Shown: positions 32,482-40,611 of the stretch, piece by piece
How positions within the stretch are numbered: the stretch's first letter is position 1
How the letters are laid out: each line of letters opens with the position of its first letter
Notes under the pieces: model-generated
The model's database searches: none
The model's input: only the letters and a program-made list of their open reading frames with translations
What the model was told of the DNA's origin: nothing
From: Thermoanaerobaculum sp964488355
GTDB lineage: Bacteria > Acidobacteriota > Thermoanaerobaculia > Thermoanaerobaculales > Thermoanaerobaculaceae
DNA length: 64,000 nt
Assembly: GCA_964488355.1 (NCBI GenBank)
Contig: CAZAUJ010000010.1
Span: 1 to 64,000 of the forward strand
Direction: 5' to 3'
Translations under genes and position numbers: made by a program

Positions 32482-34338
32482 ATGGAGAGAAAGAAGACCG
32501 GGCTGTGGGTCTTGACAGTCTTGGCCGCCGCGCCCTTCGCCTGGGGACAGGGACAGGGCGAGGTGGCCCTGGGAGGTTACTGGCTTTGGCAGCGAGGGTC
32601 TACGGACAGCTTCCGCAGCCAGTTCAACCTCAAGGAGGGTCTCTTCCTGCAAGGGTTGCGGCTCCAACTGCAACCCGGGGGGCAGGGTGAAAGGCGGCTT
32701 CAGCTGCAAGCCGAGGGCTTCGGCGCCCTTCCCTATGGGCAGCTGCGTGTGCTGGGGGAAGGGAAGGGAAGTTGGCGGTGGGAGCTGGGCTACCAGCAGC
32801 GGGAGCGGTTTTTTTCTTGGCCCTCCTGGGACTGGGGCCAACGCCAGGAACGGTGGCGCTGGCGCCGGTGGAACGCCAGGGTGGCGTACGAGGGGTTCTC
32901 CTCCCTGCGGGTCGAAGGGCTGTTGGCCCACCAACGGCGCACAGGCATGCTGGCGGCTCCATTTTACGGCTTGGGGCGCGCCTATGTGAGCCGGGAGGCC
33001 GTGGATGAAAGTCTCAGCGAGGCCAGCGTGGTGCTTTCCACCAGGGGGTGGCCTTTGGAGCTGGTGGTAGAGCAAGGTTTCCAGCGCCAGCGCTGGCAGT
33101 CTCGCCCGCTGGTGGCAAACCAGGGACAACCAGCCGAAGGTTCCGACCCGGATGGGCTTCGGGCAATGGGTAAGCCCCAGCAGGACGAGCGCACCACACC
33201 CATCACCCGCCTGGCGTTGCGCTATGAGCAGGGGCCTTGGAAGGTGGATCTGCAAGGGCTCTACCAGAAAGACAACGGGGAAAGCAACCGCCTGGACCGG
33301 GAGATGTATGGGCTAGATGGGGGTCGGCAAGGCACCCTGGCGTTTGAAGACCGGCTCCTGGGGCGAGCGGAAACCACCACTGGAGCCTGGCGCAGCCGGG
33401 TGGGCTTTGCCTTTTCGCCGCAGCTTGCTCTTCGCCTGGTGGGTGAGCGGATGGCTCGCAGCTACGACACGCGCGTGTCGGGGGAGCGGGTTCTGGAGCT
33501 CGTTGGCCCCGGTGGACAGCTTCGCCTGCCCCTTTCCGTTGACCAGCGTGGTGTTTTGCACGTGAGCGATAGCGCCGGCGGCTTGGAATTGGCTTGGCAG
33601 CAGCAGGGCGTGAGTCTTACCGGTTTTTGGCGCCACCAGCGGGAGGAGGCGAGCTGGCGCCAGGATCAGGGCCAGCCACGGCAAGGAGGAGATCGCACCA
33701 CCGATCGGTGGGGCTTCAGCGCGGCGTGGAACGGAGCTGGGGCCGTGAGCAGCTCGCTGAGCTTCGAACACGGCAATTTTTCCCGCGCCATCTTCCGCGT
33801 GGACCCGCGCGTGGTCACGCGGGCCTCGGGCAAGCTGCGCTGGCGCCTCGCGCCCTCGTGGCAGCTGGAAGCCTCAGCCAGCGGCGAGAAAGAGGAGAAC
33901 AAGCCTGAGCAGGCGGACCTTTCCTACCGCACGAGGGAGCTGTCCCTGGCCTGCGCCTACCTCCCCTCCAGCGGCGTGCGCGCCGGGCTCTCCTGGTCCC
34001 AGCTCTACGTGAACAGCGAGGTGGGGCTGAGCTTTTTTGCCCCCCAACCCCGCGTAGGCCTTTCCAGCTACCACCGGCGCATGGAGCTGGCCAGCGCCCA
34101 GCTTTTCCTGCCGCTCACGCCGCAGTGGCAGGTAGAGACGTCGGCCAGTTGGCTTTCCGACCACGGGCGAACGGCGCCCTTCCGCGCGCACAACCTTTCT
34201 GCCGCCTTGAGCTTTCAAGCCAGCCAGCAGCTTGCCCTGCGCCTGGAAGGCTGGCAGTACCGCTACGACGAAAAGCGCATTAACGAGCGGGATGTGCGGG
34301 TGAGGCGGTTTGGCCTGGTCATGAGCTGGAGGTTCTGA
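32482..34338 (+). CDS. Outer-membrane beta-barrel porin of a porin-cytochrome conduit (MtrB/PioB-like)
   Basis: 618 residues. Signal peptide MERKKTGLWVLTVLAAAPFAWG, then alternating amphipathic strands throughout (for example LRLQLQPGGQGERRLQLQAEGF, LALRLEGWQYRYDEKR) and a terminal Phe (VMSWRF), the outer-membrane barrel signature. No cysteine pair at the N-terminus, unlike Shewanella MtrB. It is followed with overlap by a ten-heme and then an eight-heme cytochrome, the arrangement of known porin-cytochrome complexes. The barrel would hold the decaheme protein so electrons can cross the outer membrane. Family assignment rests on length, barrel pattern and neighbours. Confidence 0.75.
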   Translation: MERKKTGLWVLTVLAAAPFAWGQGQGEVALGGYWLWQRGSTDSFRSQFNLKEGLFLQGLRLQLQPGGQGERRLQLQAEGFGALPYGQLRVLGEGKGSWRWELGYQQRERFFSWPSWDWGQRQERWRWRRWNARVAYEGFSSLRVEGLLAHQRRTGMLAAPFYGLGRAYVSREAVDESLSEASVVLSTRGWPLELVVEQGFQRQRWQSRPLVANQGQPAEGSDPDGLRAMGKPQQDERTTPITRLALRYEQGPWKVDLQGLYQKDNGESNRLDREMYGLDGGRQGTLAFEDRLLGRAETTTGAWRSRVGFAFSPQLALRLVGERMARSYDTRVSGERVLELVGPGGQLRLPLSVDQRGVLHVSDSAGGLELAWQQQGVSLTGFWRHQREEASWRQDQGQPRQGGDRTTDRWGFSAAWNGAGAVSSSLSFEHGNFSRAIFRVDPRVVTRASGKLRWRLAPSWQLEASASGEKEENKPEQADLSYRTRELSLACAYLPSSGVRAGLSWSQLYVNSEVGLSFFAPQPRVGLSSYHRRMELASAQLFLPLTPQWQVETSASWLSDHGRTAPFRAHNLSAALSFQASQQLALRLEGWQYRYDEKRINERDVRVRRFGLVMSWRF

Positions 34339-35177
34339 TGATGCTCAGCGCCTTTGTTCTCGCCGCGGTTGCCCACGCTGTTGAACCGGCTAGCCAACTC
34401 CCCCAAGGGTGGGCCGGTTTAAGCACCTGCGAGGGCTGCCACCAAGAGCAGGTGAATGCCTATCTGACTGGCGCACACGGGAGGGCCATGCTCACCGGCG
34501 GCACCTGGCGTGAGGCTCTCTGCGAGCAGTGCCACGGTGCGGCGGCGGCTCACGCCGAGGACCCGGAGGCTGTTCGTCCGCCCCGGCTTGCGGGTGAGAC
34601 CGCCACCGCGGCCTGTACCTCCTGCCATGCAGCGGCCTTGGCCGGGCTGGAGCGCGCCACGCCGGGGCACGTGCGCGGGGGTGTGGGCTGCTTGAGCTGC
34701 CACGATAGTGGCCACGCGCCGGAGGCAGAACCGGAGAAGCTGCGGCAAGAGCCCTTGGGCCTTTGCGGCTCCTGTCATCCCCAGCAGCGGGCGAGGTTCT
34801 CCCTGCCCTTCGCCCATCGCCAGGGCAGCTCACCCATGCCCTGCACCGGCTGTCACCAGCTGCACCAAGCTCGCCCACAGGCGCCCTGGCTGGGCAAGGC
34901 ACAGAGCGCATGCGTGAGCTGTCACAGCGAAAAGCGCGGCCCATACGTTTTTCCTCACCCGCCTGAGGAGGTGCGTGGGTGCGGGCATTGCCACCAGCCC
35001 CACGGCTCTCCCAACCCGCAGGCGCTGACCCGCGCCGAGACAAGCTGGCTGTGCCTGGAGTGCCACGCAGACACGCCTGGTTTCCACGACCTCTCCCAGC
35101 CTCAATACCGCCAATGCACCGCCTGCCACCGAGCCGTGCACGGGTCCCAGCGCAGCCCGCGCCTTTTCCAGGAGTAG
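34338..35177 (+). CDS. Decaheme cytochrome c (MtrA/DmsE-like)
   Basis: 279 residues with a signal peptide (MMLSAFVLAAVAHA). Ten CxxCH motifs are visible: CEGCH, CEQCH, CTSCH, CLSCH, CGSCH, CTGCH, CVSCH, CGHCH, CLECH and CTACH, evenly spaced, with many extra His residues able to serve as distal ligands. MtrA and DmsE are also decaheme, though slightly longer. It overlaps the porin stop (TGATG), strongly suggesting they form one complex, with this protein threaded in the barrel and facing the periplasm. Dissimilatory metal reduction or outward electron transfer is likely. Confidence 0.88.
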   Translation: MMLSAFVLAAVAHAVEPASQLPQGWAGLSTCEGCHQEQVNAYLTGAHGRAMLTGGTWREALCEQCHGAAAAHAEDPEAVRPPRLAGETATAACTSCHAAALAGLERATPGHVRGGVGCLSCHDSGHAPEAEPEKLRQEPLGLCGSCHPQQRARFSLPFAHRQGSSPMPCTGCHQLHQARPQAPWLGKAQSACVSCHSEKRGPYVFPHPPEEVRGCGHCHQPHGSPNPQALTRAETSWLCLECHADTPGFHDLSQPQYRQCTACHRAVHGSQRSPRLFQE

Positions 35178-35186
35178 GAGGCTTCC

Positions 35187-35288
35187 ATGAAGGTGAGAGC
35201 TTTTTTGGCACCGGAAACCCACTCCCGCCACCCGCCGGCGGGGGGATGGTTGCCCTGTGTTTTCCATGAACGAAAGAAAGGAGGATAG
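35187..35288 (+). CDS. Small ORF between the cytochrome genes
   Basis: A 33-codon ORF, MKVRAFLAPETHSRHP..., with an excellent RBS (AGGAGG, five bases before ATG). It ends inside the RBS of the next gene (GGAGGATAG), so it could couple translation of the eight-heme cytochrome. It has no heme motif, signal peptide or family match that I can see. A short palindrome, CCCGCCGGCGGG, lies in it. May be a spurious ORF. Confidence 0.3.
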   Translation: MKVRAFLAPETHSRHPPAGGWLPCVFHERKKGG

Positions 35289-35290
35289 TT

Positions 35291-37093
35291 ATGCGTCGAA
35301 CCTGGTTGATTTGGATGGTGAGCGTGCTGGCCACCACCGCCACCGCGGGCCCTGAGCTGGCCGTTTCGCACCCTCGTCGGTCCTTGCGACTAGCACCTTC
35401 CGTGGTGGCCTCCGAGCTGGTGGGCAAGCTCACCGCCGTCTACGGCACCCTCAATGCCGAGCAAAACTGGTACGTGGGCTCCTACGTGTGCTTGGCCTGT
35501 CACCAGGAGCATGCCACCTGGAAGGAAACCAAGCACAACCAGGCCCTGCGCCAGCCGCGGCCGGAGTATGCGTTGATTCCCGGCAAGGGCGTAGTGGCCG
35601 ACTACGACAACAACGGCGTGGACGACTTTGCCCAGGGTCTGGACTTCAACCAGATCAGCTCAGTGTTCGATAAGTACAAGCCCAATGCCCCCAAGCTCTC
35701 CTTGGAAAACGGTACCTATTACATCACCATTGGCAGCTTGAAGATGCCTGTGGTTTTCACCCAAGGGGGTACGGGTTCCTGGAAGCAGCGCTTTGGCGTG
35801 CGCATTCCGGTGAGCGATCTGCCCGGAGGCCTTTCGGCGGAAATTTACATGTCCCCCATTCAGTACAACGAGGCCAAACGGCAGTACGTGCTTTACAACG
35901 ACAAGAACTGGTACGACCAAACCACCAACCAGCCCAAATGGAATGCGGGGGTCACCTCGGCGCAGTTGGCTTCCCACGGCGGGACGTATTCGAAAAGCTG
36001 CATCGGTTGCCACGCCACCGGCATCCGCGAGCTGGGACAGACGGCCACCGGTGAGTGGCTCTACCGCGGCTGGATTGCCACCGTTTACGACCCGGCTGAC
36101 CCGGGCGTGTTCGACTATGACGGCGACGGCAACGCCGATTTGGTGAACATCGGCTGCGAGTCCTGCCACGGGCCTGGTCTGCAGCACGTGTTGGCCGGGG
36201 GTAGTCCCAGCAAGATCGTCAACCCGGAAAAACTCAGCACCCAGGAAGCCAACGAGATCTGCGGCCAGTGCCACATTCGCGTGGAGTCAGTTCCCAACGG
36301 CACTCATGAATGGCCCTACAACGATGCCGCTAAGAAGAGCTGGGTCCCCGGCAGCGGCGAGCCGTTGGCTAACTACTACCGTGACATGGGGGGCTACTGG
36401 CCCGATGGCATGACTTCCCGCCAGCACCACCAGCAGGTCCCGGACCTGTACCGTTCCAGCAAGCCCACCTTCCAGTTCCATCCCGTGCGCTGCACCGAGT
36501 GCCACGACCCGCATCGCAACACGACCAACAAGCACCAGATCGTGGACCACATTACCCAAGGCAGCCTGGTCATTTCCACCTCCAACGACAACAACACCTT
36601 GTGCTTGGCCTGCCACGCCACCCACGGTCCCTTTGCCGATATCACCATGGAGCAGGTGGCTAACCTGGAGGAGAACCTGGATCACATTGAAAACGTGGTC
36701 TCCGCGCACACCCACCATCCTTACGGGCCTGAGCGCAGCATGGGGCTTTCGCGATGCAGCAAATGCCACATGCCGTTGACCGCCACTTCGGCCATTGCCT
36801 ACGACATCCACTCTCACACCTTCGAGGTGGTGCCGCCGGAAAAGACCCTCAAGTATCAGGAGCAGGGCGGCATGCCCAACGCCTGCGCTGTTTCCTGTCA
36901 TGCCACCAAGGTGAACAGCTTTGGCTTGGGGCTGGATCCCTCCCTCAGCACCTGGAACGCCGACTTTGACAAGAATTTGGCCACCAAGCTGATGTATTAC
37001 TACGGCCCCAACGGCGTGTGGTGGCAGAAGGCACTCACCCCCTCCCAGGCACCTGACAACCTGAGCTACCAACCCCCGGAGGATGGGCAGTAG
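35291..37093 (+). CDS. Secreted multiheme cytochrome c with seven CxxCH and one CxxxCH
   Basis: 600 residues with signal peptide MRRTWLIWMVSVLATTATAG. Heme motifs: CLACH, CIGCH, CESCH, CGQCH, CTECH, CLACH, CSKCH and, near the C-terminus, CAVSCH (three residues between the cysteines). No lipobox. Large spacers between motifs 1 and 2 hold a beta-rich part (about 90-230). As third gene after porin and decaheme protein it is the likely cell-surface terminal reductase or an electron hub. The CxxxCH site may bind heme in a non-standard way. RBS AAGGAGG; a strong terminator follows at 37116. Confidence 0.85.
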   Translation: MRRTWLIWMVSVLATTATAGPELAVSHPRRSLRLAPSVVASELVGKLTAVYGTLNAEQNWYVGSYVCLACHQEHATWKETKHNQALRQPRPEYALIPGKGVVADYDNNGVDDFAQGLDFNQISSVFDKYKPNAPKLSLENGTYYITIGSLKMPVVFTQGGTGSWKQRFGVRIPVSDLPGGLSAEIYMSPIQYNEAKRQYVLYNDKNWYDQTTNQPKWNAGVTSAQLASHGGTYSKSCIGCHATGIRELGQTATGEWLYRGWIATVYDPADPGVFDYDGDGNADLVNIGCESCHGPGLQHVLAGGSPSKIVNPEKLSTQEANEICGQCHIRVESVPNGTHEWPYNDAAKKSWVPGSGEPLANYYRDMGGYWPDGMTSRQHHQQVPDLYRSSKPTFQFHPVRCTECHDPHRNTTNKHQIVDHITQGSLVISTSNDNNTLCLACHATHGPFADITMEQVANLEENLDHIENVVSAHTHHPYGPERSMGLSRCSKCHMPLTATSAIAYDIHSHTFEVVPPEKTLKYQEQGGMPNACAVSCHATKVNSFGLGLDPSLSTWNADFDKNLATKLMYYYGPNGVWWQKALTPSQAPDNLSYQPPEDGQ

Positions 37094-37115
37094 CCGTGAG
37101 CTTCTGCGGAGAAAG

Positions 37116-37144
37116 GGGGCGGGGAGACCCGCCCCTTTTGTTTT
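37116..37144 (+). terminator. Rho-independent terminator after the cytochrome operon
   Basis: Stem GGGGCGGG/CCCGCCCC (eight pairs) with loop GAGA, followed by TTTTGTTTT. It lies 22 bases after the cytochrome stop. Confidence 0.9.
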
Positions 37145-37192
37145 GCCTGCAGCTTTTCCGCCCAGGAACTCACAGGGGTCCGTTGGGGGTGG

Positions 37193-37221
37193 TTGTCGCC
37201 CGTGGCGGGAGCGGGTAAACT
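37193..37221 (+). promoter_or_regulatory. Promoter of the M16-dut-purSQLF operon
   Basis: TTGTCG at 37193-37198 and TAAACT at 37216-37221, separated by 17 bases (4/6 each to sigma-70 consensus). The ATG at 37231 lies only nine bases after the -10, so the mRNA would have almost no leader; no Shine-Dalgarno is present there. Confidence 0.55.
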
Positions 37222-37230
37222 TTCCCCTCC

Positions 37231-38469
37231 ATGGGGCAGGAGCAGGGGCAGCTGATCGTGGAGCAACGCCCGGGGCCCACGGCGGCCGTAGGGGTATGGA
37301 TCGAGACCGGCTCTTGCCACGAGAGCAAGGAGCGAGCGGGGGCCACCCACCTCCTGGAGCACTTGCTTCTGCGTAGATGCGGCCAGCGCAGCCCGGAAAG
37401 CATAGCTGAGCTCATTGATTCCCTCGGCGGCGACGTGAACGCCTACACCACCCGGGAAGCTTGCGCGGTGGTGGCCCATGTGCCCGCCAGCCGGCGCGCG
37501 GAAGCCTTGGACTTGGTGCTGGATGCCGTTTTCCATCCCAGCTTTAACCAGGAGGACGTGGAGCTGGAAAAGCGCGTAGTGGCTGCGGAGTTCGACCTCT
37601 ACCACGACTCGCCCGCCGAGACGGTGGCGGAAAAGGCGCTGGCGGCCTGCTGGGGTGACCACCCGCTGGCGCGACCGATCTTGGGCCAACCAGAGGTGGT
37701 GGCCTCCCTCACCTGCGAGCAGCTCCTGGCCTTCCACCGTGCCCGCTTCGGCCAGCAACGGGCGCTGGTGGCGGCAGTAGGGCCGTGGGATGAGGAGGCG
37801 CTGCGCCAACGGTTAGCCGCTCAGCCTCTGGCGGTGGACGGGGTGGACTGCCTGCCGCCGGTGTCTTGGCACGGGAGGCTTTCGGTGGAAGAGCGGCCTA
37901 GCTTGGAGCAGGTCTACGTGCACCTGGTGTTCCCCGGCTTGCCCGCTGATAGCCCGGAGCTACCTGTGTTGGAGGTTTTAAGCCAAGTGCTAGGCGCTGG
38001 AACAGCCAGCCGCCTGTTTCGCCTGCTGCGCGACCAGCTGGGGTTGGTGTACGAGGTGGGCAGCTCCCTGTTGGTGGCCAAGACCGCTGGGCTTTTGGAG
38101 GTGGGCTTCTCGGCCCCGGCGGCCAGGGCCGGGCAAGCCTGGGATGCGCTTTTTTCCGTGCTCACGGACCTGGCCTCGGGGCGGATCAGCGAGCGGGAGG
38201 TGGCCTTGGCTCAGCAGGCCTTGACTGCCGGCATCGTCCTGGGTGCGGCGGCCCCCGACAGCCTCATGGAAGCGCACGCGGGGGAGTATTTGAGCCGTCG
38301 GCGCCGGTTTTCCCCAGAGGAGGTGGAGGCGGAAATCCGTCGGGTAGAAACCGACCAGGTACGGGCCTTGGCGGCCCGGGTTTTGAACTTTGAGCTCTTG
38401 GCGGGAGCGGTCTGCGGCCCGCCTGGGCAGGTGGTGGTACCCAGCGAGCTGCTGCGGAGGGTGGCGTGA
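37231..38469 (+). CDS. M16 family zinc metallopeptidase
   Basis: 412 residues, one M16 unit of the processing-peptidase type. Zinc and catalytic motif HLLEH (H-x-x-E-H) at about residue 47 within ERAGATHLLEHLLLRR; the third ligand Glu is likely in the EDVELEKRVVAAEF helix. The C-terminal M16_C domain follows (about 170-350), including LFRLLRDQLGLVYEVGSSL. No signal peptide, so probably cytoplasmic. It lacks an RBS and follows a near-leaderless promoter. The dut gene overlaps its stop. Confidence 0.88.
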   Translation: MGQEQGQLIVEQRPGPTAAVGVWIETGSCHESKERAGATHLLEHLLLRRCGQRSPESIAELIDSLGGDVNAYTTREACAVVAHVPASRRAEALDLVLDAVFHPSFNQEDVELEKRVVAAEFDLYHDSPAETVAEKALAACWGDHPLARPILGQPEVVASLTCEQLLAFHRARFGQQRALVAAVGPWDEEALRQRLAAQPLAVDGVDCLPPVSWHGRLSVEERPSLEQVYVHLVFPGLPADSPELPVLEVLSQVLGAGTASRLFRLLRDQLGLVYEVGSSLLVAKTAGLLEVGFSAPAARAGQAWDALFSVLTDLASGRISEREVALAQQALTAGIVLGAAAPDSLMEAHAGEYLSRRRRFSPEEVEAEIRRVETDQVRALAARVLNFELLAGAVCGPPGQVVVPSELLRRVA

Positions 38470-38912
38470 CCGTTACCGTGGCGGTGGAAGTCCTACCAAA
38501 CGGGGAAGGGCTGCCTCTGCCCACCTACGCCACAGCAGGGGCGGCGGGTGCCGACCTGTGTGCGGCGGTGGAGGGCGAGCTGGTGATTCCCCCAGGAGGC
38601 CGCGTGGCGGTACCCACCGGTTTGCGCGTGGCGGTGCCGGCAGGTTTCGAGTTGCAGGTGCGGCCCCGTTCGGGCTTGGCTTTGTCCTGGGGCGTGACCG
38701 TGGCCAACGCGCCGGGCACGGTGGACAGCGACTACCGCGGCGAGGTCAAGGTGGTGCTGGTGAACCTGGGCGAAAAGCCTTACACCGTGCGCCGGGGGGA
38801 CCGCATCGCCCAGCTGGTGCTTGCTCCGGTCTGTCGCGCCCAGTTCCAGTCGGTGCCGGCCCTCCCGCCTACCCCGCGGGGTGAGGGCGGCTTTGGCTCC
38901 ACGGGGGTGTGA
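38466..38912 (+). CDS. dut: dUTP diphosphatase
   Basis: 148 residues from GTG 38466 (GTGA overlap). All five trimeric dUTPase motifs appear: 1 AGAAGADLCAA, 2 PRSGLALS, 3 GTVDSDYRGE, 4 RRGDRIAQLVL and 5 RGEGGFGSTG. It converts dUTP to dUMP, keeping uracil out of DNA and feeding thymidylate synthesis. It sits in a nucleotide-metabolism operon with the pur genes. Confidence 0.95.
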   Translation: MTVTVAVEVLPNGEGLPLPTYATAGAAGADLCAAVEGELVIPPGGRVAVPTGLRVAVPAGFELQVRPRSGLALSWGVTVANAPGTVDSDYRGEVKVVLVNLGEKPYTVRRGDRIAQLVLAPVCRAQFQSVPALPPTPRGEGGFGSTGV

Positions 38913-39677
38913 GTGCGTCTTTTTGTCCTAGCTTCCGGCTCCTCCGGCAACGCCCTGGTGGTAGAAAGCCGCGAGGGGGCGGTGCTGGTGGACTGCGGCT
39001 TAGGCCCGCGGGTGTTGGCGGCGCGCTTGCAGCAGGTGGGTTTGGCGGCGGAACGGGTACAGGCCTTGATCCTCACTCACGAGCACACGGATCACAGCAA
39101 GGGCTTGTCTTCCTTTGGCAAACGCTTTTGCGTGCCGGTTTTGGCCACCGCGGGTACCTGGCAGGCGCTGGGCGGGATGCCCGAACAGGGGGAGCTCGTG
39201 CGCGCGGGCAAGCCGGTACGCGTGGCGGGACTGCGCTTCTGGCCAGTTCCCACCTCCCATGATGCCCTGGAACCTGTGGGATTGGTGGTGGAAAGCGGCC
39301 GCTTCCGTTTAGGCATCCTCACCGATACCGGGATGGTTACCGAGCTGCTGTTTGAGCGGCTGGCCGGCTGTCATGCGCTGCTGTTGGAGACCAACCATGA
39401 TGTGGACATGCTTCGCTTCGGCCCCTACCCGCCCCATCTCAAGCAACGCATCGCTTCGCGCCATGGGCACTTGGCCAACGAGCAAGCTCGGGCGGCGCTG
39501 GAACGGCTCGTCCATCCCCACCTCCAGCTGGTGGTAGCCATGCACCTGTCGCAGGAGAACAACTCGCCCCAGCTGGTGCGGCACGAGCTGGGCAAGGTGC
39601 TTGCGGGAAGCAACGTGGGCTTGGCCGTGGCCTCGCCGCGGGAGCCCCTTTCATTTTCCTTTGCGGAGGCAGACTGA
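38913..39677 (+). CDS. MBL-fold metallohydrolase (YycJ/WalJ-like)
   Basis: 254 residues from GTG 38913, directly after the dut stop. Metallo-beta-lactamase fold: an early ASGSSGNALVVE, then the metal motif THEHTDHSKG (HxHxDH), later TSHDALEPVGLVVE, GILTDTGM, LLETNHDVDML and AMHLSQENNS. The ASGSSGN start and H-x-S-x-x-N ending are typical of YycJ, a cytoplasmic exonuclease-like protein in Firmicutes. One-base overlap with purS. Confidence 0.88.
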   Translation: MRLFVLASGSSGNALVVESREGAVLVDCGLGPRVLAARLQQVGLAAERVQALILTHEHTDHSKGLSSFGKRFCVPVLATAGTWQALGGMPEQGELVRAGKPVRVAGLRFWPVPTSHDALEPVGLVVESGRFRLGILTDTGMVTELLFERLAGCHALLLETNHDVDMLRFGPYPPHLKQRIASRHGHLANEQARAALERLVHPHLQLVVAMHLSQENNSPQLVRHELGKVLAGSNVGLAVASPREPLSFSFAEAD

Positions 39678-39916
39678 TGCGGGTTGAAGTGCGTGTCAAA
39701 CTGAAGGACGGGGTGTTGGACCCCCAAGGCGAGGCCATCCGACGGGTCTTGTTGCGCTTGGGGTATCAGGAGGTGCAATCCGCGCGCGTGGGCAAGCTCA
39801 TCTTCTTGGAAGTGGAGGGCGATGACCCGAAGGCGGTGCGGGCCCGGGTGGAAGAGGCTTGCCGGGAGCTGCTGGCCAACCCGGTAATCGAAGATTTCGA
39901 GGTGCGGCTTTCATGA
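39677..39916 (+). CDS. purS: Phosphoribosylformylglycinamidine synthase subunit PurS
   Basis: 79 residues, the normal PurS size, starting MRVEVRVKLKDGVLDPQGEAI and ending NPVIEDFEVRLS, both family hallmarks. It bridges PurQ and PurL in the three-part FGAM synthase (fourth step of purine synthesis). It overlaps the MBL gene by one base and purQ by four. Confidence 0.95.
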   Translation: MRVEVRVKLKDGVLDPQGEAIRRVLLRLGYQEVQSARVGKLIFLEVEGDDPKAVRARVEEACRELLANPVIEDFEVRLS

Positions 39917-40611
39917 GCTTTCGGCGACCGAGAATTGGTGTGGTTCGTTTTCCCGGCTCCAATCGCGACCAGGACGCCTTGCGGGCAGTGGAGGCCTGTG
40001 GGGGCGAGGCGGTGCCCATCTGGCACGAAAGCGAGGACCTTTTGGGCGCCACCGGTTTGTTCATCCCCGGTGGGTTTTCCTACGGCGACTACCTGCGTGC
40101 CGGCGCGATGGCCGCCCACTCGCCGGTGATGCGAGCGGTGCGCCGGCACGCACAGCAAGGGGGGCCAGTGCTGGGCGTGTGCAACGGCTTTCAAATCCTG
40201 CTGGAGGCAGGGCTTTTGCCCGGAGCCATGTTGCCCAATCGCACTCTGCGCTTCATCCACCGCGAGGTTTGGCTGCGGGTGGAGCGGGACGACACCCCGC
40301 TTCTTGCTAAGCTGCGGCGCGGGCACGTGCTTCAGCTTCCCATCGCCCACAAGGAGGGAAACTGGTTTGCGCCAGCTGAAGAGCTGGCGGAAGCAGAGCG
40401 ACGCGGGTTGGTGGCCTTGCGTTACTGCGGACCCAACGGCGAGGTGGAAGAGGCCTTCAACCCCAATGGCGCTTTAGCGGCGGTGGCAGGGCTCACCAAT
40501 CCGGAGGGCAACGTGCTGGGTATGATGCCCCACCCCGAGTGCCGGGTGGACCCCTTGCTGGGCGAACCCACAGGCCGGGCTTTCATTGCGGCCCTGGTGG
40601 AGGCATCATGA
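39913..40611 (+). CDS. purQ: Phosphoribosylformylglycinamidine synthase subunit PurQ
   Basis: 232 residues from the ATGA overlap at 39913. Class I glutamine amidotransferase: IGVVRFPGSNRDQDA, the nucleophile Cys in VLGVCNGFQILLEAGLLPG, and His/Glu in MMPHPE near the C-terminus. It supplies ammonia to PurL. Confidence 0.95.
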   Translation: MSFRRPRIGVVRFPGSNRDQDALRAVEACGGEAVPIWHESEDLLGATGLFIPGGFSYGDYLRAGAMAAHSPVMRAVRRHAQQGGPVLGVCNGFQILLEAGLLPGAMLPNRTLRFIHREVWLRVERDDTPLLAKLRRGHVLQLPIAHKEGNWFAPAEELAEAERRGLVALRYCGPNGEVEEAFNPNGALAAVAGLTNPEGNVLGMMPHPECRVDPLLGEPTGRAFIAALVEAS

